Part shown: piece by piece, positions 57,724 to 64,000 of the stretch
Layout of the letters: every line of letters starts with the position of its first letter
Numbering within the stretch: position 1 is the first letter of the stretch
Source of the DNA: Halobellus captivus
Lineage (GTDB): Archaea > Halobacteriota > Halobacteria > Halobacteriales > Haloferacaceae
DNA length: 64,000 nucleotides
NCBI RefSeq assembly: GCF_003697845.1
Contig: NZ_RDQE01000001.1
Location: 62,001 to 126,000, forward strand
Direction: 5' to 3'
Translations under genes and position numbers: made by a program
Notes under the pieces: model-generated
Told to the model about the DNA's origin: nothing
Databases searched by the model: none
Seen by the model: the letters and a program-made list of their open reading frames with translations, nothing else

Positions 57724-59694
57724 ATGAGCGAACACACCGCCGGGGATTCCGGCATGCGGGACGATTCGAGTCCCGAACCCGACGCCGTGAGGGCGGAGGG
57801 GAAACCCGATAATCGAGACGCCGAGCCCGATAACCGCGACGTCGTCCATGACCTCGCGCCCGACTGTACCCTGGAGGACGTCCACACCGACGCGTTGTAT
57901 CACGCCGCCGTCAACGGCGTCGTCGAGTACGGGATCTTCGTCGACGTCTCCGACGCCGTGAGCGGACTCGTCCACGAGTCGAACCTCGAGGGCGAGTACG
58001 CGGTCGGCGACCGGCTGATCGTCCGGCTGGTCGAGGTGAAGGAGAACGGCGACGTCGCCTTCGAGGAGGCGTCCCCGGGCGGCTACACGACCGAGACAGT
58101 CGAGCACGAACCGACGATCTCCCGGGTTCGCGGGCTCGTCCCCGGCGACGAGGTGACCGTCGAGGGCGAGGTCGTCCAGACGAAACAGACGGGCGGCCCG
58201 ACGATCTTCGGCGTCGCCGACGCCTCGGGCGTCGTCTCGTGTGCCGCCTTCGAGGAGGCGGGCGTCCGCGCGTACCCCGCCGTCGAGGTGGGCGACATGG
58301 TCCACGTCTCGGGGACGGTCGAGACGCGGGAGGGCGGGCTCCAGCTCGAGGTCGACTCGTTGACCGCGCTCTCCGGCGACCGTGCCGAGGAGGCCCGGAC
58401 GGCGTTCGAGGCGGCGCTCGACGAACGGGCCGAGCCGGCCGACGTGGACCCGCTCGTGGAGTGGGAGGCGTTCGAGTCGATCCACGACGACCTCCGCGAT
58501 CTGGCCCGGCTGCTCCGCCGAACCGTGCTCGCCGGACGGCCGATCCGGGTCCGCCACCACGCCGACGGCGACGGGATGTGCGCGGCGATCCCGGTTCAGC
58601 TGGCGCTCGAACGGCTCGTCCGGGACGTTCACGAGGACCCGGACGCCTCACAACACCTGTTCAAGCGGCTCCCGAGCAAGGCCCCGTACTACGAGATGGA
58701 GGACGTCACTCGCGACCTCAACTTCGCGCTCGAGGGACGCGCCCGCCACGGCCGGAAGCTCCCCCTGCTTCTCATGCTCGACAACGGGTCCACCGAGGAG
58801 GACGTCCCCGCCTACGAGAACCTCACGCACTACGACATCCCCATCGCGGTCGTCGATCACCACCACCCCGACCCGGAGGCTGTCGCGCCGCTTCTCGACG
58901 CCCACGTCAACCCGTACCTCCACGATGAGGACTACCGGGTCACCACCGGCATGATGTGCGTCGAGCTCGCGCGGCTGATCGACCCGTCGCTCTCCGAGGA
59001 GCTCGAACACGTGCCCGCGGTCGCCGGCCTCTCCGACCGGTCGAAGGCGGAGGCGATGGACGACTACGTCGAACTCGCCGCGGACGCCGGCTACGGGAAG
59101 GACGACCTCCTCGACATCGGCGAGGCGCTCGATTACGCCGCCCACTGGCTGCGCTACTCCGAGGGGAAGACGCTCGTCAACGACGCCCTCAACGTCGGCT
59201 GTGACGACCCAGCGCGCCACGAGGAGCTGGTCGAGTTCCTCTCCGAGCGCGCCGAACGGGACGTGGATCGACAGCTCGAGGCGGTCGACGAGCACGTCGA
59301 ACACGAGCGGCTCGCCTCCGGCGCACACCTCTACCGGATCGACGTCGACGAGTACGCCCACCGCTTCACGTACCCCGCGCCGGGGAAGACGACGGGCGAA
59401 CTCCACGACACGCGGGTCCGGGAGACGGGCGACCCCGTCATCACGATCGGCTACGGCCCGGATTTCGCGGTCCTGCGATCGGACGGCGTCAGACTCGACA
59501 TCCCGACGATGGTGACCGAGCTGAACGAGGAGCTCCCCGAGGCGGGCGTCTCCGGCGGCGGCCACCTCGTCGTCGGCTCGATCAAGTTCGTGAAGGGCCG
59601 CCGCGAGGCCGTCATCGACGCGCTCGTCGGGAAGATGGCCGAGGCGGAGATCGACGAGACGCTCTCGTCGACCGCCGTCATCGACGACGACTGA
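57724..59694 (+). CDS. RecJ-like DHH-family exonuclease with S1 and OB domains
   Basis: 656 residues. A polar N-terminus (1-45) precedes an S1-type RNA-binding domain (about 50-118), a second OB fold (about 135-220; [13 protein letters not shown]), then the DHH core. DHH motif I is [14 protein letters not shown] near 276-289, motif [11 protein letters not shown] near 346, and motif [14 protein letters not shown] near 377. A DHHA1-like domain ends with [15 protein letters not shown]. Members act as 5' to 3' ssDNA or RNA exonucleases. The protein resembles archaeal RecJ-like or GAN-related proteins; the S1 domain suggests RNA binding. Confidence 0.87.
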   Translation: MSEHTAGDSGMRDDSSPEPDAVRAEGKPDNRDAEPDNRDVVHDLAPDCTLEDVHTDALYHAAVNGVVEYGIFVDVSDAVSGLVHESNLEGEYAVGDRLIVRLVEVKENGDVAFEEASPGGYTTETVEHEPTISRVRGLVPGDEVTVEGEVVQTKQTGGPTIFGVADASGVVSCAAFEEAGVRAYPAVEVGDMVHVSGTVETREGGLQLEVDSLTALSGDRAEEARTAFEAALDERAEPADVDPLVEWEAFESIHDDLRDLARLLRRTVLAGRPIRVRHHADGDGMCAAIPVQLALERLVRDVHEDPDASQHLFKRLPSKAPYYEMEDVTRDLNFALEGRARHGRKLPLLLMLDNGSTEEDVPAYENLTHYDIPIAVVDHHHPDPEAVAPLLDAHVNPYLHDEDYRVTTGMMCVELARLIDPSLSEELEHVPAVAGLSDRSKAEAMDDYVELAADAGYGKDDLLDIGEALDYAAHWLRYSEGKTLVNDALNVGCDDPARHEELVEFLSERAERDVDRQLEAVDEHVEHERLASGAHLYRIDVDEYAHRFTYPAPGKTTGELHDTRVRETGDPVITIGYGPDFAVLRSDGVRLDIPTMVTELNEELPEAGVSGGGHLVVGSIKFVKGRREAVIDALVGKMAEAEIDETLSSTAVIDDD

Positions 59695-59717
59695 GCACGC
59701 TCCGGACTCCATCGAAC

Positions 59718-61502
59718 TCAGACGAACTCGATCTCGCGACGCGCGACGACTCCGGCGGCGGCTACCGTTCCGGCCAGCCCCCCGACGATCCCGACCGGCA
59801 GGTGAACCCCGCCGCCGCGCCAGTCGGCTGCGTACGCCCGAGCGTAGAAGTCGGCGACGCCCGCGTTCTCGACGGCGAGGAGGACCTCGCGGTTCTCCGT
59901 CCTCGCCCCCTCGTTCCAGTTGAGGCTCCCCACGATCGCGGCGTCGTCTATCACGATCCCTTTGGCGTGGACCTTGCCGTACCGGCCGCGCGGCTCCGCG
60001 ACGGCGACCTCGATCGGCTCGTCCGCGAGCGCGTCGACCAGCTCCCGGTTCGCCTCGCGGTCGTACCACGCGTTCGACACCAGGAGGTGAACGTCGACGC
60101 CGCGCTCGGCCGCCCGACGGGCCGCCCGGACGAGACGTCCGTCCGGGCCGCCGGTTCGCGGGACGATCGCGAGGACCCGGTCGTCGGCGGCGTCGATCCG
60201 CTCGACGAGTCGGTCGCCGGCGTTGCCCGGCGCGGTGAGCAGCTCCACGTCCGCGGGCGCGGGGGTCGGCGGATCGAACCGCGAGGGGTACGCCCGCTCC
60301 GTCGCGTCCGCGAAGCCGTCGGCGTCGTCCGTGTCGCCGTCGATATCCCCGTCCGTCGGCGGTCCGTGAAACGTCGTCTCCTCGCGAAACGCGTCCCACG
60401 AGCGGGTATCGGGGCCGGTCGCGTCGTTCTCGAAGAGCGCCGCGAGGTCGGCGGCGGCTTCCGGGTCGTCGGCGATCACGCCCCAGCCGCGACTCGACTC
60501 GCCGCCCGTCCCCGACTCCTTCCAGTTCTCGGTGAGCACGACGGCACGATCGTCGGCGACCGCGTACTTCGCGTGGTGGAACCGGAACCGGTTCGGATCG
60601 CCGTCGAGGACGCGCACCTCGACGCCGGCGGCGACGAGCCGATCGGCGACGCGTGCGCCCCGTCGCGGAAATCCGCCGACCGGCGATCCCTCCACGAGGA
60701 CGCGCACGTCGGCTCCCCGATCGGCGGCGTCGACGAGATGGTCCGCGACGCGGTCGGACTCGACCGTGTAGCCGGCGAGGAGGACCCGCTCGTCCGCGGT
60801 CGCGAGCGGCTCGACGGGCGTCTCCGGGCTGTCCGGGAGGACGAACGGCGTCACCGCCGCTCCGGCGACGCGCTCGGGCACGCGCGGCGCGTACCCGTTC
60901 GGTCGCCACTCGTCCCACGTCACCCGCCAGCGGTATCCCTCGCGAACGCGGTCGTACTCGACGACGTCGACCGGATCCCCGTCGCGGCGCAACGCGATCC
61001 GGTCCCCGCTCGCCGAGAGCGGGAAGTATCCATCGAGCGTCCGGACGGGGATCTCGCGGTCGCCGAGGAGCTCCCGCGTGCGGTTCGGTTCCATCGAGAG
61101 AACGACGGAACCGGTCGCGTTCGACGGGATCGACGCGACGTGGTACCCGTCCGAGAGCGACCAGTTTCCGGACTCCGGGAGCCGAACGACGAGATACTCG
61201 CCGCGGTTCCCCTCGGCGACCGGGTTCGGGTAGAGTTCGACGATCCGCGGATCGGAGGCGTTCGTCGCGTCGGCCGTGGCTGCCCCCTCGGCGGACGGAG
61301 TCGCGGCGACGGTAGATGGATCCACCGCGGCGGCGGACGGACTCGCGGCGCCGACGACGCCCGGGGCAGACGCGACCGTCGCGAGCAGGACCGCGACCGC
61401 GACGGCGATCCGGACGGCGGGTCCGATCCGGGCGACGGACTCGGATCGAACGGCGGACTCCCCCCGGACGAATCGGCGGTATCGGTCGATCGGCGGACGC
61501 AT
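59718..61502 (-). CDS. Exported phospholipase-D-like protein with membrane anchor
   Basis: 594 residues. A Sec-type signal helix (about 23-48) precedes a beta-rich lamin-tail-like domain (about 80-190; IVELYPNPVAEGNRGEYLVV). Two PLD domains follow with HKD motifs HHAKYAVADDRAVVLTEN and VHAKGIVIDDAAIVGSLNW. A C-terminal helix (about 565-585) anchors it. The active site should face outside, acting on a phosphodiester such as lipid or DNA. The ATG at 61502 is fixed by a TATA box 28 nt upstream; the longer frame start at 61571 is rejected. Confidence 0.86.
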   Translation of the reverse strand: MRPPIDRYRRFVRGESAVRSESVARIGPAVRIAVAVAVLLATVASAPGVVGAASPSAAAVDPSTVAATPSAEGAATADATNASDPRIVELYPNPVAEGNRGEYLVVRLPESGNWSLSDGYHVASIPSNATGSVVLSMEPNRTRELLGDREIPVRTLDGYFPLSASGDRIALRRDGDPVDVVEYDRVREGYRWRVTWDEWRPNGYAPRVPERVAGAAVTPFVLPDSPETPVEPLATADERVLLAGYTVESDRVADHLVDAADRGADVRVLVEGSPVGGFPRRGARVADRLVAAGVEVRVLDGDPNRFRFHHAKYAVADDRAVVLTENWKESGTGGESSRGWGVIADDPEAAADLAALFENDATGPDTRSWDAFREETTFHGPPTDGDIDGDTDDADGFADATERAYPSRFDPPTPAPADVELLTAPGNAGDRLVERIDAADDRVLAIVPRTGGPDGRLVRAARRAAERGVDVHLLVSNAWYDREANRELVDALADEPIEVAVAEPRGRYGKVHAKGIVIDDAAIVGSLNWNEGARTENREVLLAVENAGVADFYARAYAADWRGGGVHLPVGIVGGLAGTVAAAGVVARREIEFV

Positions 61503-61526
61503 GCGTGCTCTGGTCGCGGTATCCGG

Positions 61527-61534
61527 GATAAACG
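61527..61534 (-). promoter_or_regulatory. TATA box of PLD-like gene
   Basis: GTTTATCC on the minus strand is centred about 28 nt upstream of the start at 61502. Confidence 0.55.
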
Positions 61535-61573
61535 GTCGGACGGCCCCCTCGTGGTACCACGACCCTCGCAAGG

Positions 61574-61579
61574 GTTATC
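61574..61579 (+). promoter_or_regulatory. TATA-like box of cspA
   Basis: TTATCC is centred about 30 nt upstream of ATG 61607, in the 104-bp gap shared with the divergent PLD-like gene. Confidence 0.45.
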
Positions 61580-61606
61580 CCCGGATCGCCCGTACGTCTG
61601 TTTGCA

Positions 61607-61801
61607 ATGGCAAACGGAAAGGTTGATTTCTTCAACGACACTGGCGGCTACGGTTTCATTTCGACTGAGGACGAGGACGATGACGTGTTCTTCCACATGG
61701 AGGACGTCGGCGGCCCGGACCTCGAAGAGGGACAGGAGTTAGAGTTCGACATCGAGTCGTCGCCGAAAGGCCCCCGCGCGACGAACGTCGTCCGCAACTA
61801 A
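61607..61801 (+). CDS. cspA: Cold-shock domain protein CspA
   Basis: 64 residues with the five-stranded OB fold of cold-shock proteins. RNP1-like KVDFFNDTGGYGFI (5-18) and RNP2-like DDVFFHMEDV (25-34) carry the aromatic residues that stack on single-stranded nucleic acid. It binds RNA or ssDNA. The acidic loop (STEDEDDD) is a haloarchaeal feature. Confidence 0.93.
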   Translation: MANGKVDFFNDTGGYGFISTEDEDDDVFFHMEDVGGPDLEEGQELEFDIESSPKGPRATNVVRN

Positions 61802-62028
61802 GCTCCGTCGGGCGATCGACGCCCTGGATCCCACACGACGACTATCGGGCCCGACCCACCTTCACGGGCGGACACCGGACGCGACCCCGTTTCTCACGCA
61901 TATCGAACACTGAGCCACCGCCGTATCCCGGGAGCGTTACCGCTGTATTTCGCGAGCGCTGTGACGTCGGCTCGGAAGTGACGATCGGAATCGGAAACGA
62001 TGAGAACGATCGAACCGGAACCGACCGA
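61802..62028. other. Gene-free gap between convergent genes
   Basis: 227 bases between cspA and the convergent HEAT-repeat gene. No frame looks coding and no clear hairpin with a T-tract was seen. Confidence 0.4.
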
Positions 62029-63504
62029 CTACGCCGGCGTCGCCGCGGCGTCGAGGGCGGCCCGCGCCTTCTCGGCTTCCGTCTGGACGACGAAGGAGCG
62101 CTCGTCGGCGTACTCGGCGACCGCCTCGAGCGCCTCCCGCGTGCCTATCTGTCGGAGCGCCCAGCCGGCGGCCGCGCGGACGTCGTCGGAGTCGTCCTCC
62201 GCGATCGCGTCGGCGAGCGGGTCGATCGCCCGGGTGTCGCCGATGAGTCCGAGCGCGCGCGCGGCGAGCGGCCGGACGTGGTCGTTCTCCATCGCCAGCT
62301 TCTCCGCGAGCGGGCCGACCGCGTCGCCGTCGCCGATCTCGCCGAGCGCCTTGAACGTCGCCTTCTGGAGCTGCGGGTTCGAGTCCTCGTCGACGTACTC
62401 GAGGAGCGTCTCGACCGCCTCCTCGGCCGCCATCTTTCCGAGGATGCGGATCGCGAACCGGTCGCGCTTGCCCGCTCGCCCGAGCAGTTCCTCGAGCGAC
62501 GCCTCGGTCTTTCCGCGCTTGCCCATCCGTTCGAACGCCTCGAGACAGTGGCGTTCCATGAAGTCCGACTGGAGCGAGTCGAGCGCGAGCAGGATCATGT
62601 CGACGTTGCCCTGCGCCTCGTGTTCCTTCAGCGCGGCCCACTCGACCGGGTAGTCCTTGTAGTGGCCGAGCACGTCGTAGTAGCCCTGCGCGCGCAGCTG
62701 CTCGTGGGTCTCGAGGTCGTCCCACTCCTCGGCGTCCTCCAGGCCCTCCTCGAGCGCGTCGGTCGCCGCCAGGAGATCCGCGAGGGTCTCCGCGTCCTCG
62801 TCGGGATCGAGTTCCGCGTCCGCGATCCCCGCCGCGACGGCGTCGAGGGCGGCGACGAGAACCGCGACTCCGTCGTCGTCGGTCCCTGCTTCGTCGTCCG
62901 CCCCTGCCCCGCCGTCGGCTCCACCTTCGTCGTCCGTGTCACCGGCGTCCGTGTCGTCGTCGTCCACGTTCTCACCGTCCGCGGCGTCCGGATCCGTCTC
63001 GATCGCGTCCGCGTCGACGCCGTCGTCGACCGCCTCCGCGGCCGCGTCGACGAAGGCTTCGACCGCGTCGGCCGCGTCCTCGTGCCCCTCGGCGGTCCAC
63101 TCGGTGTCCTCGAGCGTCGAGACCGACGCCTCGATCGCCTCGACGACGTCCTCGGCGTAGGGGCCGCGGGCGTCCTCGAGTCCCTCGCGGAGCTCCGCGA
63201 TCCGGTCCTCGAGGTCGCCGCGCGGGTCGTCGGCGTCCTCGTCGTCCTCGTCGGGTTCGGGGAGGTCGGCACCCGCCAGGGCGTCCTCGGCGTCGTCGAG
63301 CAGCGCCTCGACGTCGTCGAGGGCCGCCTCGGTCCCGGCGTCCTCGAGTGCCGTCTCGATCTCGTCGAGGTACTCGGTCAGGGACTCCTCGGTCGCCTCG
63401 TCGGGGAGCGTCGGGGTGGTCGCCTCGGGCTCGTCCGTGTCCGCCTGGTCGGCGGCGTCGGCCTCCTCGGCGGCCTCCGCCGGCTCGTCGTCGCCGTTGC
63501 TCAT
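62029..63504 (-). CDS. HEAT-repeat protein with acidic low-complexity region
   Basis: 491 residues. The N-terminal half is very acidic and helical, with a low-complexity stretch (about 175-220; DDDDTDAGDTDDEGGADGG) that is probably disordered. The C-terminal half (about 285-480) has tandem helical HEAT/PBS-lyase-like repeats, for example ATFKALGEIGDGDAVGPL, ARALGLIGDTRAIDPL and AGWALRQIGTREALEAV. It should be a protein-interaction scaffold. The ATG at 63504 is chosen because a CTTAAT box lies 28 nt upstream; two earlier ATGs overlap the box. Confidence 0.8.
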   Translation of the reverse strand: MSNGDDEPAEAAEEADAADQADTDEPEATTPTLPDEATEESLTEYLDEIETALEDAGTEAALDDVEALLDDAEDALAGADLPEPDEDDEDADDPRGDLEDRIAELREGLEDARGPYAEDVVEAIEASVSTLEDTEWTAEGHEDAADAVEAFVDAAAEAVDDGVDADAIETDPDAADGENVDDDDTDAGDTDDEGGADGGAGADDEAGTDDDGVAVLVAALDAVAAGIADAELDPDEDAETLADLLAATDALEEGLEDAEEWDDLETHEQLRAQGYYDVLGHYKDYPVEWAALKEHEAQGNVDMILLALDSLQSDFMERHCLEAFERMGKRGKTEASLEELLGRAGKRDRFAIRILGKMAAEEAVETLLEYVDEDSNPQLQKATFKALGEIGDGDAVGPLAEKLAMENDHVRPLAARALGLIGDTRAIDPLADAIAEDDSDDVRAAAGWALRQIGTREALEAVAEYADERSFVVQTEAEKARAALDAAATPA

Positions 63505-63528
63505 ATACCGGAGAATGCGCGCGTAGTC

Positions 63529-63535
63529 CATTAAG
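63529..63535 (-). promoter_or_regulatory. TATA box of HEAT-repeat gene
   Basis: CTTAATG on the minus strand is centred about 28 nt upstream of ATG 63504. Confidence 0.5.
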
Positions 63536-63655
63536 ACGTTTCCCTTCGCGGCGGGGGCCGTCCCCGACTCCGTCGTGGTCGGCACACGGTTCGCTCTCGC
63601 GACGCCGCCGTCGACTGCGACGGTCGGAATACCTCGTCACCTGTCGATGCCGGTT

Positions 63656-64000
63656 CTAGTGATCTTCACCCGGCGGAGCGGTCGCGCTTCCCTCGCGAGT
63701 CGCGTCAGTGGCCTCGACGAGCAACCGTGCCAGCGCAGCAGTCCATATCGCGGAGGCTGCGTAGCCGACCACGACGGCGACGTGCGAGCCGATCGCCAGC
63801 GGGGCGAGAAACAGGAGCGGGACACCGAATGGAACGACGGCGAAAGCGAGGAGCGTAACGAGCGGTTCGGGGCCGATCCCGCCGATCCGGACGACCGCCC
63901 ACAGGGCGACGACGCCGACGAACCCGAGGTACGCCCGGAGCGTCCGCCAGTCGGGAAGCAGGACCCGCCAGAGGAACGGGTCGTCCGGGTGAGCGACGGT
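63656..64000 (-). CDS. C-terminal part of a membrane protein (runs off window)
   Basis: The minus-strand frame is open from the window edge to TAG at 63656-63658 and encodes 114 residues. Three hydrophobic helices are visible (about 24-40, 46-70, 75-96), preceded by HPDDPFLWRVLLPDWRTL and ended by a polar tail EGSATAPPGEDH. The start is outside the window. Not recognised. Confidence 0.65.
   Translation of the reverse strand, partial: TVAHPDDPFLWRVLLPDWRTLRAYLGFVGVVALWAVVRIGGIGPEPLVTLLAFAVVPFGVPLLFLAPLAIGSHVAVVVGYAASAIWTAALARLLVEATDATREGSATAPPGEDH

Noticed and set aside
58648-61641. 997-codon open frame on the minus strand
   Set aside because: It overlaps the RecJ-like gene antisense and the PLD-like gene out of frame and is dominated by Arg and Gly. 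No domain or motif is visible.

Overview
The window is a chromosome segment of a haloarchaeon (class Halobacteria, Halorubrum-like). I infer this from the very high GC, the strongly acidic proteins, archaeal TATA boxes 25-30 nt upstream of start codons (mostly leaderless mRNAs), a tRNA intron with a perfect bulge-helix-bulge (BHB) motif, and families typical of this class: a cba-type ba3 oxidase operon, a DUF5786 protein, archaemetzincin, type 4 uracil-DNA glycosylase and CspA. Genes are dense on both strands and most gaps are under 150 bp. No rRNA, CRISPR array, complete insertion sequence or prophage was seen.

Layout. 1-7.2 kb: the tail of a gene, a small membrane protein plus PiT phosphate permease, an MFS transporter, a YgfZ/GcvT-like folate protein, a winged-helix protein, archaemetzincin, a UPF0146 protein and a HAD phosphatase. 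7.2-8 kb: a CAT-anticodon tRNA, a lower-GC PD-(D/E)XK endonuclease gene and an intron-containing tRNA-Asn, followed by the CCA-adding enzyme. 9.5-18.4 kb: fluoride-exporter pair, HerA-like ATPase, two PCMT-type methyltransferases, two Hsp20 chaperones, a SpoIIM-type membrane protein, an MBL hydrolase, DUF5786 and a DUF99 protein. 18.4-26.2 kb: membrane-anchored sulfite-oxidase-type molybdoenzyme, glycerate kinase, UDG, a phosphate/phosphonate ABC transporter (phnD-phnC-phnE) and hisH. 26.2-27.2 kb is an AT-richer island with one membrane protein. 27.2-36.2 kb: aldo/keto reductase, a 34-residue Cys-pair protein with ArsR and permease, thioesterase, photolyase, a three-part FAD/Fe-S dehydrogenase and an FtsZ-derived protein without GTP-binding loops. 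36.3-40.8 kb: a type IV pilus-like ATPase and membrane platform. 40.8-48 kb: PPOX-type flavoprotein, thioredoxin, lipoprotein, L-asparaginase, DUF255 protein and TrmB regulator.

48-57.6 kb is a respiratory module: cbaD-cbaB-cbaA-cbaC (ba3 oxidase, each start overlapping or close to the previous stop), a divergent small membrane protein, a CcoI/FixI-type copper ATPase, a SelW-like Rdx protein and a CtaA-half/CtaB fusion for heme O/A synthesis, then FAD synthase (ribL) overlapping a JAMM peptidase. 57.7-64 kb: RecJ-like DHH protein, exported phospholipase-D-like protein, CspA, a HEAT-repeat protein and a membrane protein cut by the window end.

The most unusual items are the pseudo-GTPase FtsZ relative with a zinc ribbon (35318-36214), the intron-bearing tRNA-Asn beside an I-Ssp6803I-like nuclease gene, a molybdoenzyme with an internal twin-arginine segment after several membrane helices, the 34-aa Cys-pair protein in front of arsR, and a phased 21-22 bp repeat array upstream of the copper ATPase.
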